From positions 1 to 11,065 of the forward strand of contig DAOTTD010000348.1 of the NCBI GenBank assembly GCA_034438015.1: 11,065 bases of DNA, in the 5' to 3' direction. How positions within the stretch are numbered: the first letter of the stretch is position 1; each line of letters begins with the position of its first letter. Of this stretch, positions 1 to 7,095 are shown piece by piece. The position numbers were made by a program, and so were the translations under genes. The stretch comes from JACDAE01 sp034438015. GTDB lineage: Bacteria; Chloroflexota; Ktedonobacteria; Ktedonobacterales; Ktedonobacteraceae. The notes beneath the pieces are model-generated. The model had not been told where the DNA came from. It was given only the letters and a program-made list of their open reading frames with translations, and made no database searches.

Positions 1-2
1 TG

Positions 3-37
3 TCTGTTTTTGCTCTTCATCCCTCTGTTTTTGCTCT
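3..37. repeat. Two-copy 14-bp direct repeat in a pyrimidine-rich tract
   Basis: The 14-mer TCTGTTTTTGCTCT occurs at 3-16 and again at 24-37, a 21-bp period (about two helical turns). A partial third echo (TCTGTTCTTCATC) starts near 55. The first 100 bases of the plus strand are strongly pyrimidine-rich. The function is unknown. It may be the end of a longer tandem repeat that begins left of the window, or an upstream regulatory element of the copper operon. Confidence 0.5.
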
Positions 38-179
38 CTCTTGCTGATTCATTCTTCTGTTCTTCATCGCCTTCGCTCATCCAACCAGAATAAGCTCTTC
101 AATTTCTCGTTGCGCACTTCGTGGGCAAGGGAGCCTCAGTCGGGCATGCGAAACTATGGGCAAGAGAAAAAACGCTAGA

Positions 180-204
180 GTTGCAGATCTCTGGTTTCTG
201 CAAC
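180..204 (+). promoter_or_regulatory. Stem-loop in the leader of the copper operon
   Basis: GTTGCAGA (180-187) and TCTGCAAC (197-204) form a perfect 8-bp stem with a 9-nt loop, 32 bases before the copA start. A second small hairpin (CCTC 213-216, loop ATGT, GAGG 221-224) overlaps the ribosome-binding region GAGGAAAGG (221-229). Together they could modulate translation or mark an operator. I see no CopY-type TACAnnTGTA box and no convincing sigma-70 promoter in 1-236, so regulation of the operon is not resolved. Confidence 0.35.
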
Positions 205-236
205 CAACACATCCTCATGTGAGGAAAGGATAGATT

Positions 237-2909
237 ATGTTAGGAACACATCTCCACCAGTCGAAAGCGACCGCACGGGATCCCGTGTGCGGGATGATGA
301 TTGATCCCGATCTGGCTTTCGCGACTCGTAGGCCTGGTGAAGAGACACTGTACTTCTGCTCCCAGAACTGCGTCCAGCAGTTCGATCGTGAGCATGCCGT
401 CTCGGCAACAACAGGCGTTTCCGAAGCCGGCAGACTTCGCTGGATTGACCTCCCCATCGCGGGCAAACACGATCGCCAGGGGGGACTCTATCTTGAAGAA
501 CATCTCAAGGGCCTTTCGGGTGTACAGAGTGTCACCGCGAATATGACCTCGAACATGGTGCACATCGACTTTGACCCGGCACAAACGCAGGTCAAGACTC
601 TCGTTGATCGGATACACGCTGCTGGCTACACCGTCGGGGTCTCGTCCCTGCAACTCGATATCCAGGGGATGCACTGCGGTTCCTGTGTCGTAGCAATTGA
701 AAACGCTCTTGAGCACACTCCAGGAGTGCTGGATGCCACTGTCAATCTGGCTACCCAGCAAGCCTCTCTTGAATACCTGCCCGGACGGATTGACCGGCGT
801 GGAGTCGTGCATGCGATTGAAGCAGCTGGCTACCAGGTACGAACAGCATCTCCCCAGGCTCCCCCGGAAACGACCGTGAATCGAACTGAGCAGGAACAGG
901 CGCGTGAATACGGAACCCTGCTGCGCAAATTCTGGTTCGCCGCCATCATTTCACTCCCGGTGATCGTCTTTTCCTATCCGCAGTTCTTCCCAGGATTGCG
1001 CGACTGGCTGACTCCTGGCAGTGATGCGCGCCGTCTGGTCTGGGGCGTGCTCGGTCTCTTGACTCTCCCGGTCCTGTTCTGGGCGGGAAGCCATTTCTAC
1101 ACCGGAATGTGGCAGGCGCTCAAACACCGCCAGGCCAATATGCACACCCTGATCTCCATTGGCGTCTCTGCCGCCTGGCTCTATTCCACCGTGGCGGTAG
1201 TCGCCCCGCAGGTCTTCCCCTCGATGCAACTGGCCGAAGCGTTCTACGATGTCACCGCCGTCGTTGTTGCCCTGGTCAATCTGGGATTGGCCCTCGAACT
1301 ACGAGCACGCGGACGCACCAGCGAAGCTATCAAGAAATTGATCGGCTTGCAAGCCAAAACGGCGCGCGTGGTACGCGATGGGACTGAAGTCGACATCCCC
1401 GTCGAGGAAGTCGTCACCGGCGAGGTCATCATTGTCCGTCCTGGAGAAAAGATCCCGGTCGATGGGGTAGTCCTGGAAGGGAACTCGTCGGTTGATGAGA
1501 GCATGATTACAGGAGAGTCCATTCCCATAGAGAAACATGCAGACGATGAAGTGATTGGCGCCACGATGAACCAGACGGGCAGCTTCCGTTTTCGCGCCAC
1601 AAAGGTGGGTAAAGACACCGCGCTGGCCCAGATTATCCGCCTGGTGCAGGATGCCCAGGGATCGAAAGCCCCGATCCAGCGGGTTGTTGACCAGGTCTCG
1701 CACTACTTTGTGCCCACGGTCATGATCCTGGCCGTTGCCGCTGCGGTCACCTGGTTCATCTTTGGACCACAGCCTGCCCTCGTCTATGCGCTCATCGTCT
1801 TCGTGACGACATTGATCATCGCCTGCCCCTGCGCCCTGGGATTGGCAACCCCGACCAGCCTGACCGTCGGCATCGGCAAGGCGGCGGAACAGGGCATTCT
1901 GATCCGCTCTGGCGACGCCTTGCAGACGACTCAACGCTTACAGGTGGTGGTTCTGGATAAGACAGGCACGATCACCAAAGGCAAACCCGAATTGACCAAC
2001 GTCGTGGCGGAGATCGGCTTTGAGGAAGAGGAGATCCTGAGGCTAGCTGCGGCGATAGAGCGCAACTCGGAACACCCGCTGGCTACTGCGATGGTCGAGG
2101 GGGCGAAAGCGCAAGGGATGACGCTTCCCACCGTGGCTCAATTCAGGGCCATTCCAGGTCATGGGGTCGAGGCGGAGGTCGAAGGACGACAGATAGTGCT
2201 GGGCAATGCGAAGTTGATGGCAGATCGCAAGGTCGTGCTGGGGCGATTGACAGGCGAGAGCCAGCACCTGGCCGATGATGGCAAGACGCCGATGTACATC
2301 GCCATTGATGGAAAGGCGGCTGGCATTGTCGCGGTCGCTGATACCGTCAAAGAGGAGTCGATCGCCGCCATCGCGTCGCTCAAACATCTGGGCGTACAGG
2401 TCGCGATGCTCACAGGTGATAACCGGCGCACGGCAGAGGCGATTGGACGACAGGTGGGTGTGGATCGCGTGCTGGCCGAAGTGCTCCCACAGGACAAAGC
2501 ACACGAGATCCAGAAACTGCAACTGGAAGGAAAGCAGGTGGGGATGGTGGGTGACGGCATCAATGATGCGCCAGCCCTCACCCAGGCCAATGTCGGCTTT
2601 GCGATTGGAACCGGAACGGATGTGGCGATTGAGGCCGCCGATATCACGCTGATCAGTGGAAGCCTCAAGGGGGTGGTGACCGCCATCGCCATCTCGAAAG
2701 CCACTATGCGCAATGTGCGCCAGAACCTGTTTGGTGCTTTCATCTACAATGGCCTGGGCATCCCCATCGCGATGGGATTGCTCTATCCCTTCATCGGACT
2801 CCTGCTCAGTCCTTTGCTGGCTGCCGCGGCGATGGCCGCCAGTTCCGTCACCGTCGTCACTAACGCCAACCGCTTACGCCGCTGGCATCCAAAGGAGGGA
2901 CAATTATGA
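237..2909 (+). CDS. copA: Copper-exporting P1B-type ATPase (CopA) with YHS and two HMA domains
   Basis: An 890-residue heavy-metal ATPase that exports Cu(I) from the cytoplasm using ATP. Order of domains: YHS domain (about 13-50; DPVCGM 15-20, Cys41 and Cys45), a first HMA fold (about 67-134) with no CxxC, a second HMA with MHCGSC at 145-150, then the membrane core. Visible core motifs: TGES 425-428 (actuator), the CPC metal site 530-532 in a transmembrane helix, DKTGT with the phosphorylated Asp574, the HP dipeptide 613-614, TGDN 726-729 and GDGIND 772-777. Tyr837-Asn838 and MxxSS 866-870 in the last helices match the Cu(I)-specific subclass. AAAGG (226-230) precedes the ATG. The gene heads a four-gene operon; the next ORF overlaps its stop. 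Function is secure from the motifs. The oddity is the metal-site-less first HMA. Confidence 0.97.
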   Translation: MLGTHLHQSKATARDPVCGMMIDPDLAFATRRPGEETLYFCSQNCVQQFDREHAVSATTGVSEAGRLRWIDLPIAGKHDRQGGLYLEEHLKGLSGVQSVTANMTSNMVHIDFDPAQTQVKTLVDRIHAAGYTVGVSSLQLDIQGMHCGSCVVAIENALEHTPGVLDATVNLATQQASLEYLPGRIDRRGVVHAIEAAGYQVRTASPQAPPETTVNRTEQEQAREYGTLLRKFWFAAIISLPVIVFSYPQFFPGLRDWLTPGSDARRLVWGVLGLLTLPVLFWAGSHFYTGMWQALKHRQANMHTLISIGVSAAWLYSTVAVVAPQVFPSMQLAEAFYDVTAVVVALVNLGLALELRARGRTSEAIKKLIGLQAKTARVVRDGTEVDIPVEEVVTGEVIIVRPGEKIPVDGVVLEGNSSVDESMITGESIPIEKHADDEVIGATMNQTGSFRFRATKVGKDTALAQIIRLVQDAQGSKAPIQRVVDQVSHYFVPTVMILAVAAAVTWFIFGPQPALVYALIVFVTTLIIACPCALGLATPTSLTVGIGKAAEQGILIRSGDALQTTQRLQVVVLDKTGTITKGKPELTNVVAEIGFEEEEILRLAAAIERNSEHPLATAMVEGAKAQGMTLPTVAQFRAIPGHGVEAEVEGRQIVLGNAKLMADRKVVLGRLTGESQHLADDGKTPMYIAIDGKAAGIVAVADTVKEESIAAIASLKHLGVQVAMLTGDNRRTAEAIGRQVGVDRVLAEVLPQDKAHEIQKLQLEGKQVGMVGDGINDAPALTQANVGFAIGTGTDVAIEAADITLISGSLKGVVTAIAISKATMRNVRQNLFGAFIYNGLGIPIAMGLLYPFIGLLLSPLLAAAAMAASSVTVVTNANRLRRWHPKEGQL

Positions 2910-3283
2910 GTCTCACAAATATTCTGGCGCTCCTTGTCGGAGGAGTGTTGATTGGAGCAATCGCCTGGTTCTTCTGGGGGCCGCGCAAGAGCGGACAACG
3001 TGCGACGGTGACATCGGGCGGCTATCAGGAGGCGATGGTGCTGGTCAAAGGCGGCTACACCCCTGATGTGATCGTGGTGCAGCATGGCAAACCCGTCCGA
3101 CTCAATTTTCGTCGTGAGGAGACTGCCGCCTGCTCCGAGATGGTCGTCTTCGATGCCTTTGGCAAGAGCGCACAGCTCCCAACTGGGGAGCTCGTCCCGG
3201 TGGAGTTCTTACCGGAGAAACCCGGCGAGTACGACTTCTCCTGCCAGATGGGCATGTTCCGCGGCAAGGTGATTGTCGAATAA
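2906..3283 (+). CDS. Membrane-anchored cupredoxin (plastocyanin-like, COG4633 type)
   Basis: A 125-residue protein with one N-terminal membrane helix (about 5-24), a short basic stretch, and a cupredoxin beta-sandwich from about 40 to the end, expected outside the cytoplasm. Likely copper ligands are Cys76, and Cys113, Met115 and Met117 in the FSCQMGM segment near the C-terminus, preceded by PGEYDF. This Cys/Met-rich arrangement is typical of small cupredoxins found beside CopA pumps. The start overlaps the copA stop in an ATGA arrangement (2906-2909) and is preceded by AAAGGAGGGA, an excellent ribosome-binding site, so translation is coupled. The probable role is to receive or buffer copper after export. 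The family assignment is from pattern recognition; the role is inferred from context. Confidence 0.88.
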   Translation: MSLTNILALLVGGVLIGAIAWFFWGPRKSGQRATVTSGGYQEAMVLVKGGYTPDVIVVQHGKPVRLNFRREETAACSEMVVFDAFGKSAQLPTGELVPVEFLPEKPGEYDFSCQMGMFRGKVIVE

Positions 3284-3301
3284 AAGAAATGGAGTAACAA
3301 A

Positions 3302-3607
3302 ATGAAAATGCACGAACAATCGCGAAGGAGCGGGTGGTTTCAATCAAAACCAGTCACCTGGGTTTTGATCGCCTTCCTTCTCATCATTGGCTTCTTCCTG
3401 GCCACGGAACATACGGCCCACTTTTTGGGTATCCTGCCATTTGCCCTCTTTCTGCTCTGTCCATTGATGATGTTCTTCATGATGCGAGGTATGCACAATG
3501 ATCATGAAGACCAGGCAGGACACAATGAGCCGCATCTACAAGATGGGCAGATTGTTGAGGCTGACACGCAGAAACAGGAGCAACCACCAGAGGGAGGACA
3601 GCTATGA
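3302..3607 (+). CDS. DUF2933-type small membrane protein, Met/His-rich
   Basis: A 101-residue protein with two hydrophobic helices (about 18-34 and 41-61) joined by a short ATEHTAH turn, followed by a hydrophilic acidic tail. This size and topology, with the LATEH turn, fit the DUF2933 family, often seen in copper and mercury resistance clusters. Possible soft-metal ligands cluster at the end of helix 2 and after it: Cys53, Met56, 57, 60, 61 and 64, and His65, 68, 74 and 78. It lies 18 bases after the cupredoxin stop, has GGAG ahead of the ATG, and overlaps the next gene by ATGA (3604-3607). A second ATG at 3308 could be the true start. The biochemical role is unknown; copper binding is my inference from residue content and context. 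Confidence 0.82.
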   Translation: MKMHEQSRRSGWFQSKPVTWVLIAFLLIIGFFLATEHTAHFLGILPFALFLLCPLMMFFMMRGMHNDHEDQAGHNEPHLQDGQIVEADTQKQEQPPEGGQL

Positions 3608-4257
3608 ACAACGACGTTCCGGCGTATGGCCTCTGGCCGCTAGTGATCATCAACGCGGGTGTGTTCATCATCTTCGCGTTCAGCTTCTCGCGTCCGCGTA
3701 CGGCCCGCGATTGGCGTTCGTTTGGCGCATTTTCGGCCTTTCTGGTGGCGCTCTTTACCGAGATGTATGGTTTTCCCTTGACCATTTACCTGCTCTCGGG
3801 GTGGCTGGGGAGTGTGTTTCCAGGGATTCACCTGTTTTCGCACAACACGGGCCACCTGTGGGAAACACTGATGGGCTGGAAAGGCGATCCGCACCTCAAT
3901 CCACTGCATATTCTCAGCGACATCCTGATCTTTGGCGGGTTTATCCTGTTAGCGGCTGCGTGGGATGTCCTTTACAAAGCGCAGCGTGAGCACCGCCTCG
4001 CTACAACAGGACCCTATGCCCACCTGCGCCACCCTCAGTATGTAGGTTTTATCACCATTATGATCGGATTCCTGGCCCAGTGGCCGACGCTACTGACCCT
4101 GATCATGTTTCCAATCCTAGTCACCATGTACGTCCGATTAGCACGCCGCGAAGAACGAGATGCACAGGCGGAATTTGGAGATGCCTATGTCCAGTATGCG
4201 ATGAGCACACCCGCCTTCTTCCCGCGCCTGCGGAAGCGCGCACCCGTACACGCTTGA
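3604..4257 (+). CDS. Integral-membrane methyltransferase, isoprenylcysteine carboxylmethyltransferase/PEMT family
   Basis: A 217-residue membrane protein with about five hydrophobic segments (roughly 10-28, 40-66, 103-121, 145-157 and 160-177). The family signature is present: TTGPYAHLRHPQYVG (134-148) followed by a hydrophobic segment and the RREERDAQAEFGDAY stretch (181-195), which together form the SAM-binding region of ICMT-like enzymes. A bacterial substrate cannot be read from sequence; prenylated proteins are not expected here. It overlaps the DUF2933 gene by ATGA and has AGAGGGAGG as ribosome-binding site, so it is the fourth, translationally coupled gene of the copper operon. The pairing DUF2933 plus ICMT-like beside copper pumps recurs in other bacteria as far as I recall, but the reaction it performs in metal resistance is unknown. 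Confidence 0.87.
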   Translation: MNNDVPAYGLWPLVIINAGVFIIFAFSFSRPRTARDWRSFGAFSAFLVALFTEMYGFPLTIYLLSGWLGSVFPGIHLFSHNTGHLWETLMGWKGDPHLNPLHILSDILIFGGFILLAAAWDVLYKAQREHRLATTGPYAHLRHPQYVGFITIMIGFLAQWPTLLTLIMFPILVTMYVRLARREERDAQAEFGDAYVQYAMSTPAFFPRLRKRAPVHA

Positions 4258-4388
4258 AGAGACTGGAAGAGGAGGCCGCGTAGACAAAAACAGATGACAA
4301 AGCAGTTGGAAGACACATTGCGCGCTGAATCTGGTCGCTATCGTTATACCAGGCTCAAAAAAGTCTGTAAAATCATTGTCGTCTCCTT

Positions 4389-4417
4389 TTGACATGGCAG
4401 ATTACACGTGGTAATGC
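4389..4417 (+). promoter_or_regulatory. Candidate promoter with palindrome in the spacer
   Basis: A perfect TTGACA (4389-4394) is followed after 17 bases by TAATGC (4412-4417), a poor -10. Within the spacer lies the inverted repeat ATTAC-N5-GTAAT (4401-4415). A strong -35, a weak -10 and a dyad between them are typical of regulated promoters, including those of the MerR type, though the 17-bp spacing is normal rather than stretched. It lies 90 bases upstream of the methyltransferase start at 4507. The rest of 4258-4506 holds no ORF and no clear terminator for the copper operon. Confidence 0.35.
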
Positions 4418-4506
4418 TCTAACCACCGGGAGTATTACGATCGATAGCAGATTCATCTGGAGTATCCAGAGGAGAAGCGATCCTTGGAGAAAGAAGAAAG
4501 ACATCT

Positions 4507-5178
4507 GTGGGAACATCTTATAGTGGAAAGCGTGCACAGAGCTATAACGCACACTGGCACAAGTATACAGAAAGAACACTTTCAGAGACAGTATCACTGA
4601 TAGATATCACGGCCTTGCAGAGCATCATCGAGCAACAGGGAAGACGGCCACGTGTCCTGGATGTGGCATGTGGAACAGGCATTTTACTGCACTCTCTGCT
4701 TCAGCAGATACCGGGGCTAGAGGCGTATGGAGTCGATGGCAGTGTAGATATGCTCGCCCAGGCTCACAAGCTGCTGGATGAGTACCCATCTGTGCAATTA
4801 CAGCAGGCTGTAATCGGTTCGGGAGAGAGAGCAAATCTTCCCTATCTTTCTCACACATTTGATCTGATTACCTATACAAATGCACTCCACGACACTCCCC
4901 AGCCGGATATGACATTGATGGGACTGGGGCAATTACTTGCTCCGGGAGGACAACTGCTAGTAGAAGATTATGCACGACGCGATTCCCCTTTCCCATGGCC
5001 AGTGTTTGAGTGGTTGATACGACGGGCAGAGAAAGACTATGTGCGCGCATATACGTTCTCAGAAGTGCAGTCGCTCTGTACAAGAGCAGGATTCCATATG
5101 ATTTATGGAAGGACATTCGTCGTCAACTGGCTCTGGCACGGTTGGGTACTCCGTCTGGGAAGCAATACTTCTGGGTGA
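4507..5178 (+). CDS. Class I SAM-dependent methyltransferase
   Basis: A 223-residue soluble methyltransferase of the Rossmann type. SAM motif I is VLDVACGTG (50-58), the acidic motif II is GVDGS (75-79), and the post-motif LAPGGQLLVEDY (144-155) is the usual strand 5 region. The N-terminal YNAHWHKYTERTLS resembles UbiE/Methyltransf_11 proteins. The substrate is not identifiable. The start is taken at GTG 4507: the frame is open back to 4423 but offers no ATG or GTG, and GGAGAAAGAAG lies a little upstream. The gene is separated by about 250 bases from the copper operon and seems to have its own promoter. Its stop is followed within 13 bases, in the same frame, by a remnant of an unrelated GH15 gene, so a rearrangement junction lies at its 3' end. 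Confidence 0.85.
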   Translation: MGTSYSGKRAQSYNAHWHKYTERTLSETVSLIDITALQSIIEQQGRRPRVLDVACGTGILLHSLLQQIPGLEAYGVDGSVDMLAQAHKLLDEYPSVQLQQAVIGSGERANLPYLSHTFDLITYTNALHDTPQPDMTLMGLGQLLAPGGQLLVEDYARRDSPFPWPVFEWLIRRAEKDYVRAYTFSEVQSLCTRAGFHMIYGRTFVVNWLWHGWVLRLGSNTSG

Positions 5179-5190
5179 ATCTGTGCATGC

Positions 5191-5334
5191 CTGATGCCGG
5201 AAAAAATGCTGACCTACGCCAACCATGTCGGATTATATGCCGAAGAGATCGGGCCAACCGACGAAGTGCTGGGCAGCTATCCGCAGGCATTTACCCGCCT
5301 GCTACTTATTACTGCCTGCAATACGATTGATTAG
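5191..5334 (+). pseudogene. C-terminal remnant of a GH15 glucoamylase/trehalase-like gene
   Basis: Reading from 5191, just downstream of the methyltransferase stop and in the same frame, the DNA encodes about 47 residues. Key segments are EKMLTYANHVGLYAEEIGP, then LGSYPQAFTRLLLITA, then a TAG at 5332-5334. This is the conserved last stretch of bacterial glycoside hydrolase family 15 proteins, where the pattern YAN-GLYAEEI-G-LGNFPQAFTHLALI precedes the natural C-terminus. The several hundred residues that should come before it, including the catalytic barrel, are absent: upstream is the methyltransferase. No ribosome-binding site precedes the internal ATG at 5194. I therefore read it as a deletion scar rather than a functional small protein. 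Recognition is by memory of the family. Confidence 0.8.
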
Positions 5335-5504
5335 GCGCTCAACAGATATTCATAGCGTCTGCAACCGATGTAGAGCATGAGATCGTGGAGACTCAGAGTC
5401 CTCTCAGAGAGAACTCAGTCTGGCATCAGTTATGCACTGTATGCTAGTAATGAACACATAAGAGGATAATCTCTACTTTTTTAAATGATAGAAGGGAGTT
5501 CACG

Positions 5505-5633
5505 ATGATAGCACTGTCATTCATGAATCTTGCAGCAATTGTGCTGGCCGTATCGTTCTTCACCTGGAAGATCGTTACCAAGCAAAAAAAGCTCGGGGCC
5601 GCACTGGTCTACGCAGTGCCGGCGAGAAAGTAG
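5505..5633 (+). CDS. Single-span membrane microprotein (42 aa), unknown function
   Basis: ATG at 5505 opens a 42-codon ORF ending at TAG 5631-5633. A very good ribosome-binding site, GAAGGGAG (5491-5498), sits at ideal spacing, which is the main reason to believe it. The product has one hydrophobic helix (about 3-20) followed by a lysine-rich segment (WKIVTKQKKL) and a short tail, giving a positive-inside orientation with the N-terminus outside. I do not recognise a family. It is followed 37 bases later by the small YHS protein, so the two may form a mini-operon. A role as an accessory peptide in metal handling is only a guess from this context. Confidence 0.55.
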   Translation: MIALSFMNLAAIVLAVSFFTWKIVTKQKKLGAALVYAVPARK

Positions 5634-5670
5634 CTCTGGCCAGACAACGCATTTTCTACATCTAAAAGAA

Positions 5671-5832
5671 GTGACGACGCTGGCGACCGATCCGGTCTGT
5701 AAGATGAAGGTCGAGCGTGAGAAAGCCGTGACGATGGAATGGGAGGGACAATCCTTCTACTTCTGTTCGCAGGGGTGTCGCAACGAGTTTGCAGAAGATC
5801 CTCAGCAGTTCCCGGAAGCAGCTCACTCATAA
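5671..5832 (+). CDS. Small stand-alone YHS domain protein
   Basis: A 53-residue protein that is almost entirely one YHS domain: DPVCKM at 7-12 (Cys10), a strand pair, then FYFCSQGC (Cys32 and Cys36) and a short acidic C-terminal helix. YHS domains bind or sense metals and are common in copper, mercury and silver systems. The same DPVC-x-M and FCSQ-x-C pattern opens the CopA protein upstream, so this is a free version of that module. The start is taken at GTG 5671, the last start before the domain. Its ribosome-binding site is weak (AAAAGAA), so translation may depend on the microprotein gene just upstream. A longer reading of the same frame from TTG 5530 would overlap that gene and encode a non-domain-like extension, so I did not choose it. 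Confidence 0.8.
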   Translation: MTTLATDPVCKMKVEREKAVTMEWEGQSFYFCSQGCRNEFAEDPQQFPEAAHS

Positions 5833-5906
5833 AACAACGCTGTCAATGAACAAACTACCAAGCGGATAAAGAGATGAAGAAAGCGACCTGGATGTGGGTG
5901 TGACAA

Positions 5907-5937
5907 AGAGGATGAAGGGCCGCTTTACTCATCCTTT
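5907..5937 (+). terminator. Possible rho-independent terminator after the YHS gene
   Basis: A 9-bp stem (5907-5915 with 5929-5937, one G-U pair; core AGGATGA/TCATCCT) and a 13-nt loop are followed by the modestly U-rich TTCTTCTC, only 75 bases after the YHS stop and between two convergent genes. The weak U-tract keeps confidence moderate. A further 7-bp dyad (5982-5988 with 6004-6010) just beyond the Rieske stop may serve the minus-strand gene. The rest of 5833-6016 holds nothing I can name. Confidence 0.45.
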
Positions 5938-6016
5938 CTTCTCGCAGCAAACCAACGCCGCGTAATTTAGGTAACGTCTAACTTCGATCGCACCATTGAC
6001 ACAATCGAGGACCGTT

Positions 6017-7095
6017 TTATCCCACGGTGATCATGCCATCTGTGTTGACATGGATGGTTACTTTTGGAAGCGGTCTGGGCGCTGGTCCTTGTAAGACAGC
6101 CCCGCCCTGCGCAGGATCAAAGATGGCCCCATGAGCGGGACACACCAGGAGTTGTGTTGCAGGATCGTAGTTGACATAGACACCAACATGGGTACAGGCT
6201 CTTTCGTACGCCACAAAATTTCCATTGGCCAGGTGGATAAGTATACTCGCCTTCCCATCAGCCGGATTCACAAAATCCATGGCCGTATTCTTTGCTAGAT
6301 TTGTGGAGCCGATCATTGTTCCCATGTTTCCAGCCGGCATGGTCTGTTGCATCCTGGTAGTAGAAGCAGCGCCATTTGTCCCTGGCTGCATCTGTTGACT
6401 GGAGGTATTGCTTGCCATACTCTGGCGCAAATTTGCTACAATCACGGTCCCTGCGGTAGTTACTCCAGCACCGGCCAGTAGTGCAATGACTCTGCGCCGA
6501 CTGATACGATCATTTCCACGTGTCTGGCGTTTTGCAGGAAGACGAGCGCGCTGATGAGAGGCTGGTCGCAGTTCAGTAGGACCGGCATTCCACCCAGTGG
6601 AATCGGCACGACGTAAAGGTAACGGCCCTTGAGGAGACGGTGTCCGCCAATCATACGGTGCGCTTGCCTGGTTTCTCTCAACTGCTGCAGGTCCTGACAC
6701 TGGTGCAGGTAAAGGTACTGATGGGAGAGGTTCCTGTGAGGTTGGCACAAGCGTCGGAGGTGCTTTCTCGACGGCGGCAAGTTTACTGGTCACGATGGGT
6801 GGGAGAAGCTGCCAATTTTCAATCGCTTGCCCTTCCGCTGGCGTCTCCTGGAACTCAGCCTGCCGTCCACGCGAAAACGCTTCGATGGCATGAATAGCAT
6901 GTTTTGGAGTATTCCCTGGCAAGGCGGCGGATACCTGCGCAAATGCTTCGGCGAGTTCACTTACGTGCTGAAAACGACGTGCGGGATCGCGGTCAAGCGC
7001 CTGGTTGACAACGGCGGCGAGAGCCAGAGGAATATCAGGGCAGAGTGTACGTAACGATGGTACTCGTTGCTGTACGTGCTGCCTGGCAATCTCAA
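6017..7095 (-). CDS. Rieske [2Fe-2S] half of the pseudokinase-Rieske fusion (after the frameshift)
   Basis: This is the continuation, in the shifted frame, of the kinase-like gene that starts at 7803. Restoring one base gives a single protein of about 595 residues. Its first part completes the kinase C-lobe (LEIARQHVQQRVPSL, then LDRDPARRFQHVSELAEAF). A proline-rich linker follows. Then comes SRRRVIALLAGAG with a hydrophobic helix (about 435-458 of the full protein), which resembles a twin-arginine signal anchor. A Ser/Thr/Met/Gln-rich spacer leads into the Rieske domain: CTH (537-539) and CPAH (555-558) supply the two Cys and two His cluster ligands. The extra cysteines that form the disulfide of bc1-type Rieske proteins are absent (CTHVGV, CPAHGA). 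The Rieske domain should fold in the cytoplasm and be exported by Tat. An isolated start near TTG 6922 would begin mid-domain and is unlikely. Confidence 0.85.

Noticed and set aside
240..812. Long minus-strand open frame opposite the start of copA
   Set aside because: It is antisense to the YHS/HMA coding region, shows no domain-like pattern, and is a by-product of the GC-biased codons of copA.
5010..5330. Plus-strand open frame spanning the methyltransferase end and the GH15 remnant
   Set aside because: It reads out of frame with both recognisable proteins; its translation has no family-like features.
5530..5670. N-terminal extension of the small YHS protein from a TTG start
   Set aside because: It overlaps the microprotein gene in another frame, is not domain-like, and the YHS domain is complete from GTG 5671.
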